Source: Thuidium tamariscinum (Eukaryota; Streptophyta; Bryopsida; Hypnales; Thuidiaceae). From it: a stretch of 64,000 nt of DNA. The notes under the pieces are model-generated. The model saw nothing but the letters and a program-made list of their open reading frames with translations. It was not told the DNA's origin and ran no database searches. The stretch spans positions 18,036,053 to 18,100,052 of the forward strand of contig OX344750.2 in NCBI GenBank assembly GCA_947034885.2. The letters run 5' to 3'. Made by a program: the position numbers and the translations under genes. This document shows, in pieces, positions 48,532-59,356 of this stretch; the first letter of the stretch is position 1, and each line of letters starts with the position of its first letter.

Positions 48532-49424
48532 TTGCAGCTGAAAAAGCCTCAATTCCCTCAGTCGAAGGCAACCCTGATCGTGCGTTAATATTCAATTATT
48601 TCGTTTGGAGAATGCGTACTTGAATTGGTTTGGTACGTTACCAAATATATATATGGCAGAAGATGAGTCGATTAGATCGAAACCAAGTGTGAATTCACGA
48701 ACTACTGAAGTGCAGCCAATTCAAGCAGGCTGCAGGGTGGATCAGTTCCGAGCTAGTGCTTCAATTCTTACACAATAACTCACGAAGGCTTCAAGTGTAA
48801 TTTTAAGGACACCTTAGTCACGTACTTTCCGAAGGAAGCAGTGGTAAAGTCCGGTCGGGAGAGCTAGTAGTGTACGAAATCAATTCAGTTCAGCTAGTAT
48901 GTGAGTGTATTTCCATTACCTAGATCGAGATTACTTCATTAATTTTTACAGGGAGGAGCGTAACTGTTCGTGGGAGCAGGTACGTACGATCGAGTCGAGG
49001 CAGTGATCGAGCGAGCCATGCAAGTAAGCCCGCCAATGCATGCAAGCAAGCAAGCAATTAAGCCAGCCTGAAATGGGCCGGAATAACAAGGCGCGTGGCC
49101 TCTTTAATAATGAGGGCTTCGCTGCCTGCCTGTCTGCCCATTTAAACAGACGTGGGCTGGACAGTAGCGCAGTAGCAGCAGCTAGCAGCTAGCAATCAGT
49201 GCTTGCATGCCATTAACTCCTTCGTCCTTGACTTGGGGGCACACCTCATGATATTGATTAGAGAATTTATTCTTCCACGCTGATATAATAAACACGTCTG
49301 TCTGGCTGTAGAGTACTTGGGATTGCTACCAGTTACGTTGCGGATTTGAATCGATTAACTTAGTACGTTAGATCAAGAGGGCGTCCAACTTGTGAGGGAC
49401 TGAATTCAGGGTATGATGGACTGG
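48532..49424. other. 3' flank of the P450 gene
   Basis: The segment contains the 3' UTR and a spacer of intermediate GC content. Simple-sequence patches include GCAAGCAAGCAAGCAA (about 49042) and CAGCAGCTAGCAGCTAGCA (about 49175). No further gene was recognised. Confidence 0.4.
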
Positions 49425-50005
49425 GACCAACGGTGGAAACACCCAAAACCTTTAAAAAAGAAAAAAAAGAAAAAAGAAGATTTTTTGGATGTCATATGTA
49501 ATTTCTACAATTTTTCAAAGCCTTAGATGTTCAATAAGGTAGGTACACCCAAAAGTGCCAGTTTTTCATACTGTGCCTAGTTCTTGTTATTATGTTGTTC
49601 AGATTCTTTTACAGTCTTGTTGGTGAGTGAAAGCATGTTCCAATGCACCAAAGAATAGTGGATTTGGATACCGTATGCAAAAGTTATTAACAATCAAAGT
49701 GTGTTTTTGAAAGTGCCATCTACAGTCTGGGTACATGACTGATTTTGAAAATGTATGCACGTCGTACAAGGCGCTTTAAGGTCAGGTGCCATTTTGGGTG
49801 TACCTACCTTAGGTGCCCCAAAATCTAAACCCCGCCTAAACCAGCGGTGAGCCAATCAGATTTTGGTATGTATCCTTAGTATGTGTCAATAAATTAGAGT
49901 CAAGCATTTGGCAAACACATTAATTGTAATCTAGGTATGGTTTTGGATGAGTGTAGGGTACACTGTAAGGGGCAAGTATATTGGGTGTTTTTCCTTTAAA
50001 CATGG
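49425..50005 (+). repeat. Dispersed repeat, copy 2, interrupted by MITE D
   Basis: 49425-49536 and 49812-50005 together are colinear with 1985-2400. The MITE at 49537-49809 sits at the TA that is present once in copy 1. Confidence 0.7.
49537..49809 (+). mobile_element. Mariner/Stowaway-like MITE, copy D, with readable empty site
   Basis: TA at 49535-49536 and 49810-49811. Ends are AGGTAGGTACACCCAAAAG and the inverse GGGTGTACCTACCT. Copy 1 of the host repeat (near 2200) has a single TA here, proving a TA target duplication and hence a Tc1/mariner-type mechanism. Length 273 bp. Confidence 0.88.
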
Positions 50006-50374
50006 ATCTAATTGAGGGTACTTGCATTGTGATCAATGCGAGCTCAGGGTTTGATCCACTTAATCATAGGGTTGAGCAAAGGAGAAGATTGATGCTTTAT
50101 ATGAATGTAATAAAATGAGCTAGTTGAGTGTGTCTCCATCTTTTGATAACATATATAAGGTGGAAGTACCTATTTTGAAGAACCCCCCTTTAAAGTCTTC
50201 ATACGTTGACTTATTGTAGACAACACTTGAATGTGTTGTTTATTGAAAAAGATTCTTTGTTTGTATCTTCTCACCCAATCATCTCTTCCTATACTATTTA
50301 GGGAGTAGTGTAAAAGCTAACCAAAATAGGTGAATCTATAAAATTGGAATGGGTCACAATGAAAAATTTACACA
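50006..50374. other. AT-rich spacer, no gene seen
   Basis: No coding or element signal was found. Confidence 0.4.
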
Positions 50375-50584
50375 TATATGGTCAATTTCGTTAAAATGGA
50401 AATATTCCAATAAAATGGCATGACATTCCATTAAAATGGCACATTTTCTTCCTCTACCTTTAGGCCTCTATCAAAATGGTACACGGAATATGATAAAATG
50501 GCACTTGAAATTTGTCAAAGTGGCACATGAAATATGTCAAAATGACACTCGGAATACCACCATTTTAACAAAATCGACCATATA
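50375..50584. mobile_element. MITE with internal AAAATGGCAC tandem motif (about 210 bp)
   Basis: The ends ATGGTCAATTTCGTTAAAATGG-like and CCATTTTAACAAAATCGACCAT-like are inverted, within a TATA context. Inside, AAAATGGCAC / AAAGTGGCACATG(G)AAT units of about 20-25 bp recur roughly seven times in one orientation. Confidence 0.55.
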
Positions 50585-50639
50585 TATATAAAATAAAACA
50601 TTCATTTTTTTGAGGAATATTTTTTTGACATTGTTATTC

Positions 50640-50950
50640 ATCCTTATGTTTGCACACACTAAGCTAAATTTTCACAATGAATTTTCCACATCTACTATAG
50701 TAAACAATGTATGAGGTGCATTCTTTATATGTATCAGTGTACGATTGTGCATAGTTATAGCTTGATAAGGTAGCCAACCCATTCCTGATCAACTCCCCTC
50801 CTTTCCATTTCCTATCTATAGGCCACTTCCTTTCCGTAAAGTTGTTGTACATCTCCCAGAGCAATTGTGGCACATTAGGATTGGTTGTAACGCTCTCATA
50901 AATGCAATCAGCCTATGGTGAGAAATAGTAAGGTCCATATTAACTATGTG
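50640..50950 (-). repeat. Dispersed repeat, inverted copy of 25880-26165
   Basis: The reverse complement shares long blocks with 25880-26165. The frame 50873-50664 (minus) partly mirrors a frame in the other copy but is not preserved, so it is not treated as a gene. Confidence 0.6.
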
Positions 50951-51559
50951 TAATTACTTAAGTGATTAGAAATAGGTCGGCTATCTTAGATGAACTCAAT
51001 CAATTAATTAATGGCAAGTGACAAAATTGGAAATTTTCTTAAATCTAGATTTTTTGGAGTATGGATGACCATTATTGGATGGAAGCCTAGAAAGTAATAT
51101 TCCCCATTTGTCCCACTAAATGCTTCCCAAATTCTTCCTGCAACGACTGTAAATCAGTCTAATTACAAAGCTTTTAATGGGACAAAGAGTATATGTCTAG
51201 GGCAATCAATTAACTGTATGATGGAAGTGATCCATTTGGATTGGAAGTCAATCCAAGATGACCCTAAAAAACCAAATGAAGGCGGAAAGGTACCCAAACT
51301 GAATGGAGAGGTTGCTGATTTGATACTTGGCTGTAATAGGTGGTTTACTTGACGTGAAAGCAGCCTTTCTTCCTGATGAAAACCCTTCTAATGTGTTCTT
51401 CGACACACTTGTGTCAAAAAACATTTGGACTGAAAGTTTTTGGAGAGACCTAGAAGTAGACTTCTTGTATTGTATTGTATTGTATGTGTGCCCTTTAATA
51501 ATGAATTTTCCAGTTTTTTCCTAATTTGTTGGGATTTTTTTTTAAATTTTAAGAAAAAA
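50951..51559. other. Spacer, no gene seen
   Basis: A 65-codon frame at 51327-51524 contains GGLLDVKAAFL but no recognisable family; it may be chance or a short relic. Confidence 0.3.
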
Positions 51560-51832
51560 AGGTGGGTACACCTAAAAGCACCACTTATTCTTATTGTGCC
51601 TAGTTCATGTTATCATGATGTTCAAATTTTTAAATAGTCTTGTTGGCAAGTAAAAGCTTGTTCCAACGCACTAAAGAACGCAGGATTTGGATACCGTATG
51701 CAAAATTTATTAACAGTCAAAGTCTGTTTTTGAAAGTGCTATCTATAGTCTGGGTACATGCCTGATTTTGGAAATGTATGCACATTGGAGATGGTGCTTT
51801 TAGGTCAAGTGCCATTTGAGGTGTACCTACCT
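51560..51832 (+). mobile_element. Mariner/Stowaway-like MITE, copy E
   Basis: Ends are AGGTGGGTACACC and GGTGTACCTACCT. TA is intact on the right (51833-51834); the left flank is an A-run. It is colinear with copies C and D. It lies 65 bp before repeat R copy 2. Confidence 0.75.
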
Positions 51833-51897
51833 TAAATGAAACCCCCATTTGTTGGTTGAATTTGTTGCCAAGGGGTGAGTGGATACATGTACTGTAA

Positions 51898-52611
51898 GGT
51901 AGAAGACTCTTAAATGGAGTGGGTTCTAAAATGATGCCCTATCTTAAATGTATAGTACTTGTACATGTTGCTTTTTCATAGCCTTCAGCAGTGTACTCAT
52001 AGTGTACATTTTAGCTAGGGCACCATTCTAGAGCCCTATGCCCTTTCAACTTCAAAATTCGATAACTAAGGGAGAAACACCCGTTTCCATCCCTATACCT
52101 ATTCTTGGACCTTAGAGTACCACTAAATTTGTCCATAAGCATTCATTAAAGCGTCCGACAAATGTTTAATTCTAATTTGCTGACGTAGTTGTAAGACACA
52201 TGTATAGTTTTCATTCACTGACAACTGATTTCAGTAGGTGTTTAGTTAAAGGTACACCTATAGGACAGTTCCAATGGTCTAGGGAGCCAACACTTTGAAA
52301 ATTTGTAGAAATTACACACTAATTCCAAAAAATTTGATTTTTTTTTTAATATTCATGATTTTCACTTGCTAATACTAGAAAAATATCAGTTTTAGAAAAC
52401 GCTGCCTCCAACTATGCTGAATTCCTTATTTGGACAGTTTTGGGTGTTTCCACTGTAATTCAAATAAGCTCAGAAAAATATGAAACAACTTGGGTTAGAT
52501 GTCAATTCTACTTGTCTGCCAAGGAAAATTTGCTGAAAAATATTTCTAGAGGTTTTACCTCCCTGAAATTCTGTTTCGGCCCTTAGCTGGTCCATTATAG
52601 GACCTCTTACC
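51898..52611. mobile_element. Repeat family R, copy 2, carrying a nested Harbinger-like element
   Basis: Starts GGTAGAAGACTCTTAAATGG and ends CCATTATAGGACCTCTTACC. Without the 52070-52455 insertion and its TAA duplication it is about 325 bp, equal to copy 1 minus its internal duplication. Confidence 0.65.
52070..52455. mobile_element. PIF/Harbinger-like MITE, 386 bp, TSD TAA
   Basis: TAA at 52067-52069 and 52456-52458. Copy 1 of the host repeat (about 43550) reads GATAACTAATTCAAAA with one TAA, so the 3-bp duplication is directly seen. Ends are GGGAGAAACACCC and GGGTGTTTCCACTG, a short imperfect inverted repeat. A TAA/TTA target fits PIF/Harbinger; no transposase is present. A second, partial copy lies at 26430-26625. 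Confidence 0.7.
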
Positions 52612-52850
52612 TTCCTGAAGAAATATTGTGGTTTTCGATGCAGGAGTGAAATTAATCAAAGGATTTGGGGAGTTAGTGCTGACAGAAGTCATATGCATGC
52701 AGACACGTTGTCAACTTGTCATACAGAGTTTGGCTGTGATTGGTACTGAAACCAAGAAGGATTGAATTCTCTGAGTGGGGAGAACGAGTGATATTGGTGG
52801 CTTTTAATAGTTTTGTCTAGTTCTGGAGGGCTTTCTATTTTTATTATTAA

Positions 52851-53071
52851 CCCTTAAACGACGCCCAAGCCATTTTTTGGTCAATGAACTTCAGGGAATC
52901 TTTTTATGTAGGACAGAATTGCAATCATTCATCCTCGGAATTAGGGGTGGAAAAGGAAGATCTTCTATTGTGCTTTGACTTCCAACGTGTGTTTTTAGAT
53001 TTTTTGGAACCAATGATTCCCAGGGTATCAAAATTCCTCAATTCCATGGCCACCGGCTCGTCGTTTAGGGG
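52851..53071. mobile_element. TTAA-flanked element, CCCTTAAACGACG subfamily, 221 bp
   Basis: TTAA at 52847-52850 and 53072-53075. Ends are CCCTTAAACGACG and CGTCGTTTAGGGG. Its interior is related to 19322-19678. It is followed after one base by the TTAA of the next element. Confidence 0.8.
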
Positions 53072-53080
53072 TTAAGTTAA

Positions 53081-54004
53081 CCCCTAAAGGACCAAGAGTC
53101 CCCTTGGGGGACTTTAAGAATTCGGGTAGGTACTTGTGACTTCAATTTTTAATGAATTTTCTTGAAATTTACACATAATATAGAAAAACTGATTAGCTCT
53201 GTGGGAATATTATTTTTTTTCAATTGGTGACCGGGAGCAAAAGTTATGCCATCTTGAACATAATTTTCATGTCGCCGGGTAGAAAAAAAAATCTACAAAA
53301 ACTTCAGAATTAAAAAATTAATTTTTTTTCCTTATAGATTTTATTTTTGTCTACAAGTGAAGCTTTGATTCATTCCATTTGGATTACTAATGTGAAAGTT
53401 ATGAACAATCTTGTTTTTCGGGCAATCTAAGCATCTTCTTGAAAAAATAACTTATAGGATTCATTTGTGAATGCAATTTTCACAATTTTTCAAAAAAAAT
53501 TGTTGGGAAAGGTTGATTTTGTTTGCTAGAACAATCTCACCATTGGGATTATTGTGTTTCAATTCCATCTATGAGATATTTGCAATTTAGTTTTTCTTTC
53601 AATCTTGGACCTACATCTACTTGACAATTTTTTAAAGAATGAAAAAAAAGTCTTTATTTTGTGAATTTTTTTTCCTAAGCTCTTAGCTCAAATACTCAAT
53701 AGAAAAAAAAATTTAATTCAAGTTCTGTAGTACAAAGAAATTACATAAATGGAGGACAAAGTCATTTAAAGTTGCAAACTAGAGTTTAAGAAAACTTTGT
53801 TTTCCAACTTTGAATGCTCATATCTTCCTATCTATACGGTCAAACTTCATGAAATTTTCACCACATGATCTTAGTTAAGTAAAGTACAAGATCCTATGGT
53901 TAGATTCTAAAAATTTAGTTTTTTTTGTTTTTCATGGATGAATGGAGCAGAAATGGCAGTTTTGAGTGGTTTTGGGTTGAAAAATGGCCGTGGTCCTTTA
54001 GGGG
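53081..54004 (+). mobile_element. TTAA-flanked element, long subfamily, 924 bp
   Basis: TTAA at 53077-53080 and 54005-54008. Ends are CCCCTAAAGGACCAAG and GTGGTCCTTTAGGGG, inverted over at least 12 bp. It is the best-preserved copy of a family with degraded members at 3018-3928, about 57930-58721 and 62043-62640. No transposase frame is present, so it is non-autonomous. Confidence 0.8.
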
Positions 54005-54008
54005 TTAA

Positions 54009-54633
54009 GGCTTGGAATGTGTTTTGGGTTTTTTTCAAAGTTGGAACTAAGGTAGAACCACCTATAACCAATCGGCCCCCCATAGCTAGCCTAATGATGG
54101 ACGTATTTCCAACCATGGCTAGAATGAGGGTTTTTTTTCTCATTTTAAAAGTTGGGACTAAAAGTTCATGGCACATGTTCCAAAGTAGTGTGCAAAAAAG
54201 TAGAAAAGAGTGAGTAAAAATGTAGTTTTTTGGATGATCAAAATTAGAAGACTCCATAGATTGGCATTTGGTCAAGCACACTTTATGCCTTCCAAAATTC
54301 ATAGTAATTATCAAATGAACTAATTCAAATCTTTCTACATTATGTAATTGAAGAAAACCAACTATACAAAGTGTGTTTTGTTAACTCTACTTTAAGATTC
54401 TAAGAAATACAACAAAGTCACCTTCTCCTCCCTTCCACATTCATCCTTCATACATTTCAATTCATGTGATAAAATTACCAAAGTTTTTGCAATCCCCATC
54501 ATTTTTATCTTTACACCTTTGAAAATATTTGTTTCACTTTGCACTACACTAGATCATGCCTAAAATACCTTAAATGATCGGTTATGGGTGGTTCTACCGT
54601 AATAAGGTTATGACAAATGTCCCAAATTAGTGA
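54009..54633. other. Spacer, no gene seen
   Basis: Opposing frames (53938-54213 + and 53907-54314 -) overlap the TTAA element end and have no motif. Confidence 0.35.
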
Positions 54634-54641
54634 GTGAGAAA

Positions 54642-55223
54642 CACAGGGAGGACACTCCCCGTGTTTGGGGAACCCACGTGCGGCGAAAAAAGTAATACAA
54701 GTAATACACTTTAAAATTTAATTTTTTTTTCCAAAAAAAAAAATGAATAGATTGTGCTACTTTAAAAGTTTATATTTTGAATTATTGATATTTTTTATGA
54801 TAATAGTAATTAGTTGTAAATTTTTAAAGAAAAAAGATACATTGTAAAGCTGAAAATAACTTTCACACCCCTATATTACCTAAGAAAAAAAATTTGAAAA
54901 ATGAAAAAAAAAATTCTATAGAATAGCTTTCTATTGAAAGTTTATTTTGAATTGAATATTGATGCAATAGTCATCATCATGTGATCTCTATAAATATTTT
55001 AGTTGAAAAACATGTCATTTTAGTTCATTTTTCAACCCTTTCTAGACAACACATCTTATGTTATTTGGAATTGAATTTTTTGGCAATATAATCCTTTAGT
55101 CATTGTCAAACAAAGTTCAAAATTGTAGGATGAAATTATAGTTCATTCCAAAGTATTACCTAGTCAAAGTTTTCTTCTGCCACACGTGGGTTCCCCAAAC
55201 ATACAAGGAGGGTCCTCCCCGTG
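54642..55223. mobile_element. hAT-type non-autonomous element, 582 bp, TSD GTGAGAAA
   Basis: Exact 8-bp duplications GTGAGAAA lie at 54634-54641 and 55224-55231. The ends CACAGGGAGGAC and GTCCTCCCCGTG are inverted, and a second inner inverted block TTTGGGGAACCCACGTG lies near both ends. The interior is AT-rich and non-coding. The 8-bp duplication indicates hAT, though the outer two bases CA are shared with other families. Confidence 0.8.
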
Positions 55224-55231
55224 GTGAGAAA

Positions 55232-57929
55232 GTAGGAAGTAGTGAGTGGGACAATATTTCTTGAATGATTGGAACTTGAAGACTTTAGACACTTGCTATT
55301 GGTCAAGAGTATTTCAATTTGGGCTCCCAAAATTTAGAGTAATTTCAATTGGGGGAATTAATTCTAAAAATTTTAGAATCTCCATATTTCCTATCTTTCA
55401 ACATAGGAAAAAATTCCTCCACCTCATATTGCATACAATCTGCTCCCAAATTGCTTAAATGATTGGTTATTGGTCACGTTATTGGTGCTTCAATATATCT
55501 TAGTATTGCTCTAAATTTCAACATTCATCTAGACACATGTTGGATAGAAAACATCACATTACCACATACCATATATATCTATAATTTTGTTTTCATCTAC
55601 AATGTGGAAATTTTATCAAAGATTTTTTTTAATTAATAGTTTTCTAGGAAAATTTCATGGTTTTTTACCATTTTTTTAGTCAAATTATTTTTTTGTTGGA
55701 CTCTGGCACTAAAAAGCCCTAGTCATTAGAAGATTTTTGAACCCTCGAAGAAGCCCTTAGGAATTGACATGCAAAGCTATTTATTCAAGGTTAGAAGATT
55801 AATATAGAAAAAGATATTTGAAATCTCTCAACATGTGTAGTTTTGAGAAAATTTTCCCAATTGGTTTTTTACCATGAATTATTTTTTGGGGAAGTTATCT
55901 CTATGTATATAACATGTGTTCCAAATTTCAAATTCAAATGAATTACCAAAGAAAAGATATCCAAAATATCTCCAACATGTGTAGTTATGTAAATGAGTTT
56001 TTGAGCCCTTAGTATGTGTCATTTTGTGGGTCAAAGTTTGATACGGATGTAAGAATTTATCCTCACAATTACACATGATTGTTGGGAGATTTGGAATAAC
56101 TTTTTGGGTAAGTCTTTTGAACTTGAAATTTGGAACATACATTATCAACATAGAGATTATTTCATACAAAACATTTCATGGTAAAAATTTCAGCCCTTGG
56201 GAAGGTGTCAAAGTTGACAATAGTGAAAATTTCTTTAGAGCTATACATGTTGGGAGATTTTGGATATATTTTTTTTGATAATTCATTTAAACTTAAAATT
56301 TAGAACACATGTTATCAACATAGAGATGATTTCATTAAAAAAATTCATGGTAAGAAACCAATTTTTTAGCCCTTGGCAAGGTGTCAAAGTTGGCAATTGT
56401 AAAAGTTTTCTCAAAATTACCCATGTTGAGAGATTTTGAATATCTTTTTTTAAATTAATCTTATGACCTTAAAATTTTTCATGCATATTAAAAACATAGA
56501 TTTTATTTCATTCCAAAAATTTCATGGCAAACAAAAAAATTCAATCCTTGGGAGGGTGTCAAAGTTGAAAGTAGTGAAATTTTTTTCATTGCTACACATG
56601 TTGGTAGATTTTGAATATCTTTTTTTTGTAAATCTTTTGGCCTTGAAATTTAGTGTGCATGTTATTAACTTATAGGTGATGTTTCTAAAAGGAAATTCAT
56701 CGTAAAATATCAATTTTTGAACTCTCAGGAGGTTGTCAAAGTTGTCAAAGTTGAAATTGTTTTCATTGCAAATCCCAAAACGCCATTTTGATTGGGACCC
56801 CAATGTACATAATATATGTCGCTATCTTGTGTGAATTTCATCAAGTAACTATGAATTTGTCAAAATAAAGAATTCACTTACAATACCAAGGACTTGAATA
56901 ACAAAAAGTACCTAATGTCTTATTGTCCAATAAGATGCATTTCATTGTACAAACATCATGAGCATGAGGTACCCATGATCTTTTAAAAATAAAATAGTTC
57001 ATTCATAGTACTAAAGACTCAAGAGCCATTAGTACTTAGTTGCACTAAATTTGTCCTTTTCCATATAAAATAATCATTCAATGTACTTAAGATTTAAATT
57101 ACAAGAAGTATCTAATGTCCCATTGTCCAATAAAAGGCATGTACTTTTGTAAACATCATGATGTCAAAAATGGGTGAAAATAGGGGAAAAACATTGTACC
57201 TTCTTTAACAAGTACACATTTAAATCCAATTAAGGTTCTCAATTGAGACCATTCTAGAGGTCTCTTTAAGGATTCAAAAAATCTTCTAGTGTGTAGTCTT
57301 GAATTTTACCTTTTAGTGTAAGTGAAGACTCTCTTATATAACCAATTAAATAAGCAATTCAAGACATGATTTGAAGTAGTGCAAGGCAAAACAAATATTT
57401 TTGGAAGTGCAATGATAGAAATGATGGGGATTGCAAAAAACTTGGGTAAATTTATCGCTTGAATTAAATTGCTATGAATTTTGAGAAATTGAAGTTGATC
57501 TAGGCCCATGTTCAATGTCTAGATTCTTCCAATTCTAATCATTTAAAAACTACTTTTCCACTCATTACTTCCTATTTTTTTTGTCAATTACTACTTTTAG
57601 ACACAAGTCATGAACTTATTAGTCCTAACCTTGAAAAGGAGAAAAAAACACAATCCAAGATTCAATAGAAAATCTATTCTAATTTTGAAAATAAGTGTGC
57701 ACTACAACCTAGATATGCGAGTATAGGGCCTTAGTTAGGATTAGATGCCTTCACCTCAGTAGTAATTGAAATAAGATAGATCAAGGTATTATGACCTTGA
57801 TTTGCAATCTAAATATCTTTACACCAACTATAAGAAGGGCATGTGTTTTTTAGATGTGTGCATGCGCTTATTTTATAAATTAAACCCCAAGTGGAATTAT
57901 AATTTTCCAATTAATTTCTCAATGATTGA
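55232..57929. other. AT-rich region with local tandem-like repeats, no gene seen
   Basis: Between about 55780 and 56780 a unit of roughly 170-200 bp recurs about five times in diverged form. Shared phrases are CCTT(G)GGNAGGTGTCAAAGTTG, ACATGTTG(G)GAGATTTTG and GAACATGTTATCAACATAGA. Frames here are by-products. The rest is featureless. Confidence 0.5.
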
Positions 57930-58721
57930 AGCCATTTTTTTGTCAAAACCACTTAAAACTACCAATTCTGTTGTGTTCATCTATCAAGCCAAAAATAAAC
58001 TTTTTTTAAAGTCTAACCATAGAATCTTGTACTTAACTTCTTTAAGGTCATGTGATAAAGATTTCATGAAATTTGACTTTATAGATTGGTAGATATAAGC
58101 AATCAAAGTTATTTTTTCAAGATGTTAAATTGCTCAAAAAATTATATTGTCTCTAACTTTCACATAACTAGTCCAACTAGAATGAATCAAACCCTCTTAT
58201 ATAGACAAAAATATTTTAATTTAGGAAAAAAAATAATAGTAATTTTGTCTTTTTGCGAAAAAAGATTGTTGCTTGCCAAGTTTGATTTTAGGCTTTTTGT
58301 GGTATAACTTTTGCTCCTAAGCACCAATTGAAATAAAAGTTATATTCCCACAAAGCCTATCATTTTTTTCTATCCTATGAGAAAGTTAAAAAAATTTTAA
58401 CCAAAAATTTGAGGTTATAGGAACCCAACGACACTAGTATGTGAGCATAGAAGTGTGAGCCTATGAGCTGTGAGCCTAAGTATAAGTAAGCATCCTACAC
58501 TCATTGAAGGTGTTTAGAACATAAACACTTATAATATAGGTGTTTAGAACATAAATACACTATAACCATTGAGGTGTCTATGATATAGACACCTATACGA
58601 TAGGTGTACAGAGTTCTAGGCTCATAGGCTCAAACTTTCTATGATCACATACTAGCAACCGTGTATAGGAACTTGCTCGAAATCCATTTTGTTCCCTCAG
58701 GGAACTTTAATTCTTTAGGAA
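57930..58721 (-). mobile_element. Degraded long TTAA element, carrying a nested MITE
   Basis: It is colinear with 3018-3928 and, inverted, with 53081-54004 (ACCATAGAATCTTGTACTT, GGTCATGTGATAAAG, TTTTGTTCCCTCAGGGAAC). The right end CTTTAGGAATTAA corresponds to CTTTAGGGGTTAA, with TTAA at 58722-58725. It is split by the element at 58425-58663. Confidence 0.55.
58425..58663. mobile_element. Mutator-like MITE (GGTTGCTAGTATGTGA family), copy 3, 9-bp TSD
   Basis: The 9-bp sequence TATAGGAAC flanks it exactly (58416-58424 and 58664-58672). Subterminal inverted repeats are CTAGTATGTGA(G/T)C. The sister host copy at about 3868 has TCTATGGAACC uninterrupted, consistent with an insertion here. The 9-bp duplication suggests Mutator-like transposition. 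Related to 2735-2952 and 38649-38867. Confidence 0.75.
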
Positions 58722-58725
58722 TTAA

Positions 58726-59352
58726 CATTGTAATTTCTATAAATTTCTGAAGTGGTTTGTTGTAAAATAACAAAACCACCCATAGAGTGGAGTCATTATT
58801 GTCTTGTAAACAATCCACAACTACCTTTCTATGTATCTATTGGCATTTAAGTATTCACCAATAAAGGATTGACACACTACCCCTTGTTGGCATTAATGCA
58901 TTGATTTTGTTATAAAATGAATGGATTTGAATGAGTTTTGAAGTGAAATTGCTTGGGACTAAAAGTAGGATGATAAAAATATGTGATAGGCAAAAATTGG
59001 TTGGTCTACTTTAGTTATTATGGAATGTTAATATAGTGCATCCACAAAGTCTAGCCAAAATGAATTATATATTTATGGGCACTTTGCACTATTATGGCCA
59101 AAGGGTAAGAGGTTGATTTCTACCAATCAAAGTACAAGAAACCAAATCCTTGATTTTTTTAATTTGATTGGTGGAAATTGATGGTTTCTCAATCTTTAGC
59201 TATACAAGTAATGTAAAGTGTGCCTAAGGTCAATTAGCCTATTACCATCTAGATTTTAAATCAAAGAATCTTGTGCAATATGTTTATTGCTACATGTATT
59301 CTTAGAAGAAGAAATAATTAAGTGAACTCAAATACAAATAGAACTCATTATA
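58726..59352. other. AT-rich spacer, no gene seen
   Basis: Only short chance frames occur. Confidence 0.4.
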
Positions 59353-59356
59353 TTAA

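Noticed and set aside
47269-48552. 427-codon open frame antisense to the P450
   Set aside because: It lies wholly opposite the P450 exon; high GC at third codon positions removes stops on the opposite strand. It has no recognisable family and is Arg/Leu/His-biased as expected for an antisense shadow.
47475-48623. 382-codon frame in another frame over the P450
   Set aside because: Same-strand alternative frame of the GC-rich exon; low-complexity Arg/Ala/Gly/His composition and no motif, whereas the chosen frame has all P450 signatures.
53907-54314. 135-codon minus-strand frame
   Set aside because: It crosses the boundary of the 53081-54004 TTAA element into unrelated flank, so it cannot be an ancestral gene; no motif.
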